This document shows, piece after piece, positions 52,941 to 64,000 of a DNA stretch of 64,000 nucleotides. The stretch is from Pegea sp. RAD2-039. Its lineage: Eukaryota; Chordata; Thaliacea; Salpida; Salpidae. Below the pieces are notes generated by a model. That model did not search any database, was not told the DNA's origin, and saw only the letters and a program-made list of their open reading frames with translations. The stretch lies in assembly GCA_034620365.1 (NCBI GenBank), contig JAQGEQ010000363.1, positions 2,356,001 through 2,420,000 on the forward strand. The letters run 5' to 3'. Numbering within the stretch: position 1 is the first letter of the stretch; each line of letters begins with the position of its first letter. Made by a program: the position numbers and the translations under genes.

Positions 52941-55900
52941 ATGGCAACTGCTTTGGCTCTTAACATAAACTCTATGCCGGCAACATTTAACAATTCTTAT
53001 CAAGTTATAAACCATTCAGCAAATGGTAACAACACAAACCAACCATTATACCAGCAAACACCAGACTATATTGTCGATGAGCAAGGAAAATATCTACAAA
53101 TTTCACCTTTATCTACACCATCTCCAGTACAGGAGGTTTTTTATGAACATCCTTCTGAGCTTACTAACATTTTGAAACCTAAAGAAATTTCTACACCGGT
53201 TTGTACAACTTTATGAGTTAAGATTTATTTACTACTTGTAGTTGTTTGTTTTTAAGCTTCGAAATATAATTTATATTTGGAGCATACATTGAAAGAAAAT
53301 ATTTGTTTAATCGTTCAGTTAAAAGTTCCATCACTTTTTAAAGTATTTTTATTGTATCTAATTCTGACTGCATGAAAAATATCTCGTTATAGATGTTTAT
53401 ATAAGATAGAAAAATTAGATAAAATATTCTGAGTTGTTTGAAAAAAGAAGATGGTTATATAAATAATCAAAATGAGATGAAAATCTAAAACTTTTTTAAA
53501 CATTACACCTGCTTGAGATTTTGACCACACATAACTAGCAAAGTTTTTTTTTTCTGAATAACGATTCTATATAAAAGACTCAAACATCAAATAATCTTTT
53601 ATTAAGGAAAACGTTGACAAAAAAACGTGACAGGCTTTAGGCTGTCTTTCTCACTAAACTTTTCTTTATAGGCGACTAAAAGATTCAAATTTTTAAATCT
53701 GGATAATCATTTTTATTTTCACCAAATTTCTGCTATTAAAAATCCAACTAATCAGCTGATATGACGTCAGAATAAAAGCGAAAAAATATTTGCTAATTTT
53801 CGAATAAAAAGATTTAACTGAAATGAAAACGAATAAAATTTTGTTAATCGGCTAAGGATCTTCAAAATCTCGAACCTAAAGATCTAATCAGCGGAATGAC
53901 GTCACTACAGATTACTCCCGAGCTGCTAAATAGATGGAGTCTTTTTAGTCGAGTCTTCTTTTTTATCGTGTGAAGTTTAAGAAAGTTTTGTTATCAGCAT
54001 TTGATGATTACATCTAGTCTTTTTTATGCTTCAATGATTATCTCATAAAGTTTATCTCGGATGCTTCCGTTAATGTTTCCACTTATTATATGGAAGAGGT
54101 CGGTTACAGTAGAAAGCCTTGTCAGTATTTTATAACAGATTTGTTTTTATGTTAAGTTCTTAAGTGAGTTAAATATTAAACAATTTTGATTAAAAGTCAG
54201 CTTAAAATTTTCTTTTGAAGTGTTAAAATTATTATTTTTCATTTTGTAAGTTACTCTTGCCGTAATTATTAAATTAAAATTGTTCAAATTGTAATTATGT
54301 AAGAGTGCTTTTGAGTTCTAACTGTTTTTCACCATAAAAACAACTATAAGAATAATTATTTTCACAAATCATGAAAGAAAAGGCTGCTAAAACTTTCTTG
54401 TAGTTGATCAAATATTCAAAGTTCTATTTAATTACATCATTTAAATAAATAATGAGTAATAAATCTTTAAACTTCAATTTAAAAATGATTAAGTATTCTT
54501 TGAACAAGATTAATCATTAAAATGTAATCAGTTTTACCATTTTAATTATAATTTCTTGATTATCAATATTTTTTTCGTAAGATTGATAAACTATTTTGTT
54601 TTTTAAAAGAATATTCGTTTTTTATAAGTTTGGTAGTATAATTACAAATGCTTAGTGTTCTAATTGACAAGTATCTTTTTGATGAAAAATATCAAACACC
54701 TAATGTGGTAAGTTTAATTGAAATTCTTTTTTAACTTTAACCTTTTATTTAAAGTTTAAATAAAAAACGAAAATTTCGAACAAGACTTCAAAGCAACCAA
54801 CTTTGATGACAACTCTTAAATAGCTGTCAAAAGTCCATTGAAAAAAAAGCCAAAATGTCCACTAAAAGTTGACAGAATCTAGGATTAAACTTGAAGCTCA
54901 AATATAGCCTAAAAAACATCTAAAAAGATATCTTTATTATGCTTCGAAGCAATCAATACTTTTGTTGTATCTTTAATAGCAATTTTTTGTTTACAATCTT
55001 TAGCGATAGATCTTATGTTTGTTCTTAAAGCGTGCCTTTTCAACAAAGAAGTTTTTTAAACGACGTTTACTCAGCCTTTCAATTGGTTTGCGTGAGTTAG
55101 AAGCTAGTTAACACAAAGTACAGGTTTCTGGCGCTTTTGTAAGCGAGAGCTTTTGTATTGGAGATGATGGATGTTAGTCAATTCAAAATAACTTTTATGA
55201 TAATAATTTGTTCTTTAAATGTTTCCTTTTAACTTTTCTTTTTGTTATGTTTAGACTAAAGCAAGTTTCTAAACATTGCCAGTAACTCAAAGTTGTTGAT
55301 TGAAGCCAAACTGATTTTCAACCATTTTGGTCATTTATTTTTAACTAAACGTTGTTCAGATGACAGATTGGAAAGTTTTTCAACCAAATTTTATCATAAA
55401 TTTAAAATTTTAAGATTATAATTACAAATATATGAAGATAAAGGGTTTTGAGACAAAGAAAATAAACCATTTTAGATGTATTGCAAATTATTGCAAGATT
55501 AGAGGTTACTTTCTGCTAACTATGACAACTTACCAAAAATCTCTTTAAGTATAACAATTTCGTGAATGAAAACGATGTACGAAAAAAGCTTTTGCTGTTG
55601 ATATATTTGAATAGCTGAAGTATTTAATGGCCGCAGGCGTTTATCGGTAGATTTGTCAACGAATCCGTATTAGCAATTGATAGTCAAGTGTTCGTTCAAA
55701 CATAATTTGACTCACAAATTTACCAACAGCGTGACGGAAAATTAAGTTTAATTTTATGAATGAAAAAGAAACTGATAAATTTTAGAAAGATTTTTACTCT
55801 TAAAGATCATCGATATTTTATTGACAGGTTATGTCGGATCAGAATTCATTTTTTATTGACCAGCAACAAACCAAACCATCTAACAACATTGAGATGAACA

Positions 55901-58328
55901 ATAATGGCTGTTTACAATTTTGCACCCAACAAAATAATTATCGAAGGGAAAGTGCTTCAGACGTTCATGATATAATCCTCTGTTGCGATAGCAACCATAA
56001 CTCAAGTAATTAAAGTGTTACCAAATTACATTTCTAAATAAACCAATCAGAACTCAAATATGAGCTTACAACGCGATTTTTTCGTTTCAAGTCGATAAAT
56101 ATTGACTCAGAAATATTTCTTCACTGAATAATTAAACCTTGTCCGCATAAACTCGATGTGATTTGTAATTTTCACTTTTGCGATGCTTTTGTGTGTGTGC
56201 CTGTTTTGAAAACGACCACTTTGGTCGCGTGAATAAATATTTTCTTTTCTTTCATTCTATCAAAATACGATTTCTTCCTCATTAAGATTACAATGGAAGT
56301 CTGCAACAGCACCACCAAGTGGCCACTCAGCGAATCAACAACAACTTCCTGCAACAACCGATCGCTTCTGGTAACCATAACAACCAGAACTACAAACAAT
56401 TCACCAACAACATACCATCTATGGTCGCTATGACAACGACGCCATCTAGTGGTCACGAAGATGACGTGATTCCGATTTCGAGTTTTATCAAAAACTCCGA
56501 CGCGATCCTTCATCCATCCTCATCTCCATCTTCCATCAGATCTTGCCCCTCATCTTCATCCGCAAGTGTTTACGAAGTTTCGCGTAATCGCGTTTTATCT
56601 GATCCTCCCGACAACCGCCTAATCACCCCCCATTCTTCACCGGTCACCATCTCCATGGAAACCGATCGCGTTAATCAGATGATCGATAGTATCTTCCCGC
56701 TTCAACGGACACGATCCACCAGTTTGCCGGCCACGGATGCAGTTTCGATGTCGTCACAATCACCCATCTCGACTCCCGAGATTTACAACAACGTGATTCC
56801 CTTCCAAACTCCACAGATTCAAATAGGGCCGCCCAAAATCGAGCCTCCTATGCTTGCATGGGAAAACAGTAACTATGCAAGCAACGTGCCTAGCAACACG
56901 GTTGCTTACACTAACAATACCTCTTACAACACAATCACTTTCAAACAGGAGAAAGTACATCCGGAAAACTGTTGTTATGGCAACCAGCCCACTTATGACC
57001 AGTCCAATTACAACTGTATGCCACAGACTGGTACTTTTTACTCTCATCACCAACCAAATTCGTTTGAAACTCAACTCCAACCCACAGATGAACCACAATA
57101 TGTCCCATATCCATCTGAATGTCATCCTCAATTCATAGGACACTTCCAGCAAACTCCGGCACATATTGGTTTCCATGGCGACCCATCACGCCGTTTTCCT
57201 CAACCACACTCTTACATGAGTCTGACCATGTCTGATCGAGGGTACCCTGTAGCGGTGAACGGCTCGACGCCCTACAGACCCAGATACAGCCGCAGAAACA
57301 ATCCAGACCTGGAAAAGAAGCGAATCCACAAATGTAACCACGCAGGTGATGAAGCAAAAATTGTTTTTGTGGTCCTTTATTCAACTTGTAAATTTGATCA
57401 AATAAAAATGACCTTTAGTTTGCGGTCGGTAAACATTTCTTGACTAGTTTGTATTTTGACAGGCTGCGAAAAGGCTTATACAAAAAGCTCTCATTTAAAA
57501 GCTCACCAAAGAACACATACAGGTTTGTTACAACTAATAACTATTTAATCTTCTAATCACTTGTTAAACATTTAGTATAATTGTGCCAAATGAAACTTTT
57601 CTTACTTTGTTACTTTCTCACTAACACAGAAGTCATTAAGATTAATACAAATTGCTTTTTAATCATCAGTAAAATAGCTTTTTTGAATTTTAACGCTTTG
57701 GTTATTATTATCGGTAATCTACCAAACAATTCATCTAACAAAAGACCAAGTTTAATTTGAGTTTAATTAAACATTTGTTTTGCAAATATTAATTTTCAAT
57801 ACGTGAACAAATGAAAATGTTAAATTAAATCTTTAAAATGATAATTATTTAACCAGATAATTACTAAAACTTAACAATAGAACAACTTTATTTATTTTAA
57901 ATTGATTTCAAAAATATTATTGTCAATTCAATGACAATTGGTTCACGGTTGAGAAACCTTCATGCTTTATTTAAACAGAAAAGACATCTATAAAAATAAC
58001 TTTGTAAACGATACCCTGAAAGATAATTGAATAATAAAAGCAAAATAGACTTTAAATCTTATTTTCTTTCAATGTGACAAAGAAAGGTATTTGAATGATA
58101 ATATTAAATATAATTTTGTTCAATAATTTCTACTTTAATATTTTTCCAGGTGAAAAACCTTATACTTGTAACTGGCAAGGTTGTGATTGGAGGTTTGCAA
58201 GATCAGATGAACTGACCAGACACATGCGTAAACACACTGGGGCCAAACCGTTTAAGTGCCTTGTATGTGGGAGATCTTTCTCAAGATCTGATCATCTATC
58301 TTTGCACATGAAAAGACATCAAAACTAA
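52941..58328 (+). CDS. KLF5-like Kruppel-like zinc-finger transcription factor, 5 exons
   Basis: Binds GC/CACCC boxes; vertebrate KLF4/KLF5 control epithelial proliferation and stemness. Exons: join(52941..53198, 55828..56005, 56287..57345, 57463..57522, 58150..58328), 1734 bases, 577 residues. The three C-terminal C2H2 fingers are split over exons 3-5 ([58 protein letters not shown], ending at the stop as in all KLFs). Directly before them is [14 protein letters not shown], closest to KLF5. A second KLF5 hallmark, YRRESAS at about residues 124-130 in exon 2, aligns with human YRRDSAS. The rest is a Ser/Pro/Gln/Asn-rich activation-type region. Exon 1 is the least certain: frame and phase agree, but its donor (GTTTGT) is weak. 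Without it the protein would start at the Met at 55831. Confidence 0.88.
56440..56456 (-). promoter_or_regulatory. CTCF-like motif inside KLF exon 3
   Basis: The minus strand reads GTGACCACTAGATGGCG, containing CCACTAGATGGCG, a close match to the CTCF core. It lies within coding sequence, so coincidence is possible. It is a second near-match in this window besides 21136. Confidence 0.25.
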
Positions 58329-59070
58329 ACTTTTACAAATTATCAAAAATACTTTTTTTTCTTCTTTTTTTTTGAGAAATTTTTAACGGGGTTTTATTTT
58401 ATTTTTTTGCTGTGCATCTGTAACAGTTACTATTTGTTTTTTTTTCGCTTCAATAAGTTCAACAAAATTGCTTTTTAACAATCGAACAAAATTATGTTTG
58501 TTTGTTTAAACTACAACCAACGTTACTGTCCTACCTTCTACAGTTTCTGAAAATGGTTGGCTTAATCACGACAATGATGACGTCACGATTACGTCATCCG
58601 CACCAACTAATCGCTGACTTTAATTTTTACGCTTATATTGCTGTTTACAAATTTTTGTTAAAAGTTTTTAAAAGTTCAACTTTGAAATCACCCAGTGTTT
58701 CCAAACATAAAATTGACAATGTGAGGCGAAATTTGCTGATCTGCTAACTTGAAACCCTTTACTCACCAAATATTTTGTATTTCGATTGTAACAAAAGTTT
58801 AAATTGAAAATTTATCGAATTGCTACAAAGAAAATTCAGTTTTTGCTTGTTCTATTTAGTTGTATGGAATTAATTGGAAAAAAAGGAAAATTGGATGTTG
58901 TTTACATTTTGATTGGACAATTGAAACTACCAAGATGTTATTTTATCACGTTTTGCAGTTTACATATTATTAGCTCGTCAAAAGTAATAATAGAAACTGA
59001 TTTTTTTTGTTACAAACACTCTAGTTAAAATAAATCATTTAATTCTATAATAAATAAAGTTTGTGATGTT
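58329..59070 (+). other. 3' UTR of the KLF5-like gene
   Basis: Overlapping AATAAA signals at 59049-59054 and 59053-59058 are followed by GT-rich sequence, suggesting a 3' UTR of about 740 bases. Short open frames in it (58502-58747, 58804-59028) have no recognisable content. It includes one TGACGTCA near 58577. Confidence 0.5.
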
Positions 59071-62000
59071 GAAATTGTTGTTCTAATTTGGCTTTTTACT
59101 GTTTAAATAGAAACTATTATGCTTTCATCAGCTGAAGATTGATTGCAGGAAACTTGTGTTTACATGATTATTAAAATATCAAGAAATAGAATATCGAAAC
59201 TAACAATATTAAAAACTCAAAAGTTTTCTACATCTGTTTCTAAATAATCTGATCTAATTTTTATCTAAAGATCAAATGAAACGAATATATGATTTTACAA
59301 TAACTTTATTTCATTAGAAATTATGGGTGTTAACATTGTAATTAGCAAAAAGTTCAAATATTATTCTATTTGAAAGAATAAACATTTGCATAAGTTAGTT
59401 ATTTGAAGATTTATTGATTAAAAACTTTCAATAGGAGTTTTTTTAAGTTAACATTTTTAATATTCAAAGATTTATTCAGGAAAATAATATTCAAAATTGC
59501 TTCCTATTTTTAGTTCTCAGAAAAGATTCAATAAAAGTTAAAAGTAAGAAATTTTATTTACGATTTAGAAATACTAAAACCTAATTATTAAGATATTTTG
59601 GAAAATTAAATTTCTAAACATTTTATCATCTAATAAATCTCTTAAAAATGAATTCTTAAGAAATCTGCTTTTCTTTTTAATTCCAATTATTCAAATTTTG
59701 GTATTTTGAATTCTAAAAGGTTAAAGAATATAATTTAATTTTGAAAAAAGGGTTTATATGTCAGCAAAGATTTAAATTTATTTAAACAGGTATTGAAACA
59801 CTAAAAATAAATTTTATGATACTAAAAATATATTTTTTTGTTCGAACAAAATTCAATTAAAAAAATGATAAAAAAAGAAATAATAAAATCTTTAAACTGA
59901 TTTTTTAATAATCCAAAGTTATTCCAATCAAACAGTGATGACATTAAATCAACAAAAATATAAAATTAAATTAATTATTTTTCAAACTAAATTTGCTTCG
60001 GTTTAAAAATTTGTTTTTTAACTTCAATCTCTTGGTAGGTTTAAATGTCTTTGACAAACAAATCTTTTAAATGTTAGAAGATGAAAAATTCTGAATTTTA
60101 AACATTTAAAAAATCTGTTTATTACTAAAATGTTATCTTCTTTAAAATTTAAAGTTTTAAAAACAGTTTTTAAATTAGTTAACTTCTATAGGTTTCCAAA
60201 AGAAATTCTACAATCTAAACAAGATACAATTTCATTTAATAAATTTGGTTAATTAAACCCACTATTTTTCATTAAAAAGCCTCAAAAACATTTAAAAGTT
60301 AATAAAACTTTTCTCTAATCTTTTTAACATATAATTATTTTTTTAAACTTTTAACACCAAAACATTTAATTTGATTTTCAAAAACTCTTCGACAATTTTT
60401 CATTTATTAACTTAAAATTGAACAAAAATATTTATTATAATTATTTAAAATTAAACACTAAATATTGTCAATAATATCAACCAGAAAACTTTGAAACTAA
60501 CTTAGTTAAAAGATCATTTTATGACATAAAAGTTTTATTTTTATAATAATAGATTGTATATTTCATAATCAATTAATATTCTCATATCTTCAATTGTCAA
60601 GAAACACAAAAACATCGCGTGAATTCACGCTTGAATAAACACCAAATCATCATTCATTTAAATACCAATGAGGTTTTTAGTTATCTAGCAAGCTAAGGTT
60701 TTTCTATAATTAGATATATCTATGTATACTTATACGTAATAGCGTGACTTGGAAATAATTGCATACTTAGAATATGAAGATATTTATTGATACAATTCTT
60801 TATATCAACATCCAGTTTACTTGAACGATTTAAATCATAATTATTCATTGAAACCATTTCAACTTTCTGGTTTTTATCTTAAGGTTTTAATTTAGTTGCA
60901 GAACTAAAACGTTTGAAGTTTATTTCTAGAATATTTTATTATTTTAAGAATACAATAGTTTGACTGATGGAAATATTTTCAAGATTTTTTTTAAACAAAC
61001 TGAAGTCGGCACCTTAATCTAAACATATAAACTGATTAATCTGCTATAGAATCTTTTTAACCTGTTGTTTTAGAGATAACTTGTATGGTAAAGTAAATAA
61101 AACTACAAAAGAATAGTTTTATATCAAATCACTTTCTAGCTGTTCATTTTACTTTCTCATATTAGATGACTTTTAATATTTAGGGAGAAAATTTGTCAAT
61201 AGAAGATATCAGGATGCTTCATGGTTTCATCGATGAGCAAAAAACCAATTTCAACTAATTCTACGAATAATTTTTGTTCATAAATTTTTCGGGGAATCGT
61301 CTTATTTTTAAGAAAGAAAGTTCCTATAATTTAGGTTTAGAAGATGAAAATTTTAATTTGATGATTTCACTTTCGAAGATTTTTAGATTTGATCTAAAAT
61401 AAATATTTGAATTAAGTATAATTTGATGAAAAAAAATTCAAGATTTTTGAAAATATAAAACTTTAAACTAAATTTTTAATTTTTAGCGTCGAAACTATTC
61501 GCTGATTTTTGTATGAATCTGTAATCATTGGTTAAAAAAATAATTAATTATTTTAGTGATCTTTTTTGTAATTTTCAAATTTTTTAATTTAAACCGTTTT
61601 CGCAAAAAGCCAAAATTGGCATATTTGTTAATCACTTTTACTAAGACAACTTCAAGTTGAATTCTAATTAGTCAAAATGAAAAATGAAAAAGTTTGGTTG
61701 AAATTTAATCTTTAATAGTAGCTGTATTTCAAAGTCTGGCTACAAATATTAAATATTTTGAATAACATCACGCGAAAGCTTTTCTGTTTGTATTTTATTA
61801 ACAAGTGGTAAGCTATTAGAGGTTTTAAGAATTTGTTGAGCTAAATTCGAATAATTCAAATTTCAAAGATTATTTTTGAAGGATAAAAAATTTAAACTTT
61901 TTAATTCCAATAAATAGAAAATTAGGCAGAAAAATATTTTTTATCTTGATTTAAAAAATAAAAAAAAATATTTTCAAATTGTTAAATCGATATAAAAATA

Positions 62001-64000
62001 CAAAAAATTCTATTCATATCTATAAATTTTCTATTTCTAAACAATATTTCAATTAAAATATTTAACTTAAGACTTTTTTAGTGGTGTCTTTAGACAATTG
62101 AAAGATATTTTTGTGTTTTATTGAAGATAGAAAATTTATGATTACCAATGACTAAAAAACAATAAATACTTCATAAAAAGAACTTTTGATAAAAAAGTAT
62201 TTTTTAATTACATCAATAGAGCACCTTGACTTGTAAAAACTTCTCGTAATAACAAAACTAACCAATAATTTTGTTTAGTGATTTAAGAAGCAAGGGAGTC
62301 ATCTGAAACTTCCTTTTTATACATATTTAAGAAGATATTTTTTATTCTTGATCATGAATTTATTTTGTGAATTTTTTCATATTTTTTACTTTGATTGAAA
62401 ACATTAAAAATCATATTATTTTTCTATTTTGGTTCTTTTTTTCATTAAGTTGGTTTATTAGTGGTTTTAAATCATATTCGCACACAGGTGCAAAGTTTTT
62501 AAAGAAATTTTTATGAAATATCAATGTAAAGAATTTTACAAACAAAAAGATGCATTACAATAAATGTCAAACAACTTTATCTGGTTTTGCCATAACATCT
62601 ATGAATTCAATTAACTACAGATCAATTTTCAAAGATTAAAATTTTTAGTTAAACTTAAAAACAGATGCTGTAAAAAGCTCAATGTAACTCTTAATCGCTT
62701 TGGACGGAAAAATACAAAAAAAAAACTTCATTTCAATTATCGATACATTTAAATAAACTCAATGAATAAATATCTCGTTTTGTTTTTCAGAATGACCAAA
62801 AAGTAAATAGATAAATGAAATAAATAAATTTTTCTATTTTCTAACTAATTATATTATGCTAGAAATTATAATTGAAGCAAACCACAAGTTCGATCTTGTT
62901 GATGGAGATCTAATAATTTTGCTTGATATTCCTAGATCTTCCTTATTTAGTTGTAAGAAACGTTTATTTTTGTAATTATCATAAAGGCAAAAAAATATGA
63001 TTTATGTTACTATCGACAGATTTCTAATATAATGTAGAACTTAGAAATTGTGCAAAATTTAATCTTGTAAAAATAGTCCCTGTAGAAAAATGTCCTAATT
63101 GATATTTGAAAGTGTTTCGAAACACACAGCTGCGTAAAAAGAAGCACCTACCACGACTTGTATCGTTATGATTCTTGAAAATACAACCTTTTAATGTATT
63201 AAAGCTGCTAATAAGTAGTTTCTAGAATTAATTTATTTTCTATAATTATAAAAAATTAATCTAAAAAAATATATTCTAGATCTTGAAAATTTGTGGATTA
63301 ATTTAAAAGATTTGAATACCGTTTGCAAAAAATATTTGTTTAAAAGCTATTTTTTAGTGGATTTTCTTTTTATTTAAAGATGATGAATAAAATTTATTAC
63401 AATTTTACTCGTATATCTTTGGTAACCTATACTCATTTTACATTGTTTGTTTTTCCTTATTTAGTATTATAAAGTAGTTTTTATAGAATATAAACTTGTG
63501 ACATGTAACATCAATTTTATATCATTTCGATTTTATAGATACCAATTTATCTATATAAAATAGTTTTTTAATTAAAAGTTGTTTGTTATACATTTTAAGC
63601 TTTATTAGTAAAACAAAATATCTAGTGGAAAATTCTAAAAAAGACATAATATCCATAAATTTTTATGTTTAACCTCATGTTTTAAAACATTAAAGAAATT
63701 ATTTTCTGAATTTTTAATTTTTGTTAATTAATTCTAGTTTTATTCTAAGTTTTTTTTCATTCTTTTAATAATACTTTATGTCTCAAATAATTTAAATGTT
63801 TCAAAAATAAAATTTTAGTATAAATTGTTGGCTTTAAAAAGTTATTTATGACTTTTTTATTATTAAATTAAAGATATTTAAATATTTTTCTATAGCTATT
63901 ATCTTTTCCCAATCTCTTCATGTGCTTCAGTAATAACCTTTGATTTTATTTTCTGGTTGGTTTGTTTCAAACTTGACCAATAATTCCAATTAATTTAAAA
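59071..64000. other. 4.9-kb AT-rich terminal stretch, no gene seen
   Basis: No open frame of note on either strand, no homology I can recognise and no clear repeat array. It is probably intergenic, or intron of a gene beyond the window. Confidence 0.6.

Noticed and set aside
1..64000. tRNA, 5S or spliceosomal RNA genes
   Set aside because: Looked for B-box-like GGTTCGAATCC and for known snRNA blocks, and found no convincing match.

Overview
The window is nuclear DNA of a multicellular animal. It is about three-quarters A+T by eye, its genes are interrupted by GT-AG introns, and its gene set is metazoan: NELF-B, the TFIIIC subunit GTF3C5, LIN54, LRRC34, a KLF5-like factor, DNAJB12/14, Derlins, and a trefoil plus thrombospondin-1 secreted protein. 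Many introns are only about 45-60 bases long and sit between long AT-rich spacers. No clade can be named from the sequence alone; a non-vertebrate animal with very short introns fits. I reconstructed exons by hand from splice sites, reading frame and family alignment from memory. All exon joins below keep frame, apart from two single-base breaks noted in the thrombospondin gene.

Layout from left to right. A possible 3' end of a plus-strand gene (to 246) converges on NELFB (297-2909, minus, 13 exons). Only 46 bases upstream lies PSTK (2956-3924, minus, one exon). A long spacer (3925-7602) holds a decayed non-LTR retrotransposon tail and a strong hairpin. A DNAJC4-like gene (7603-8310, plus) converges on GTF3C5 (9462-12555, minus, 12 exons), which carries a 22-bp minisatellite in one intron. 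A spacer with repeats leads to LIN54 (18440-20170, plus). A divergent Derlin paralogue (21245-22316, minus) and an unidentified 411-residue gene (22664-23899, minus) follow, then LRRC34 (25596-27144, plus). A large secreted trefoil/TSP1 gene (27672-33514, minus) carries near-identical 330-bp internal repeats. After another spacer, Derlin-1 (38735-40906, plus) runs tail to tail into a DNAJB12/14-like gene (41252-43916, minus), which has a second 22-bp minisatellite in its last intron. A 9-kb gene-poor stretch precedes a KLF5-like gene (52941-58328, plus), and the last 5.6 kb show no gene.

Functional themes. Four genes concern J-domain chaperones or ER-associated degradation: Derlin-1, the Derlin paralogue, DNAJB12/14 and DNAJC4-like. 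Three serve transcription by RNA polymerase II or III or cell-cycle gene control: NELFB, GTF3C5 and LIN54. PSTK implies that the organism makes selenocysteine. The most striking observations are the two Derlin genes with identical lengths for their first eight exons, the recently amplified TSP1 array with two frame breaks, a microRNA-like foldback, the intronic 22-bp minisatellites next to splice donors, the excess of the palindrome TGACGTCA, and the operon-like PSTK-NELFB spacing.
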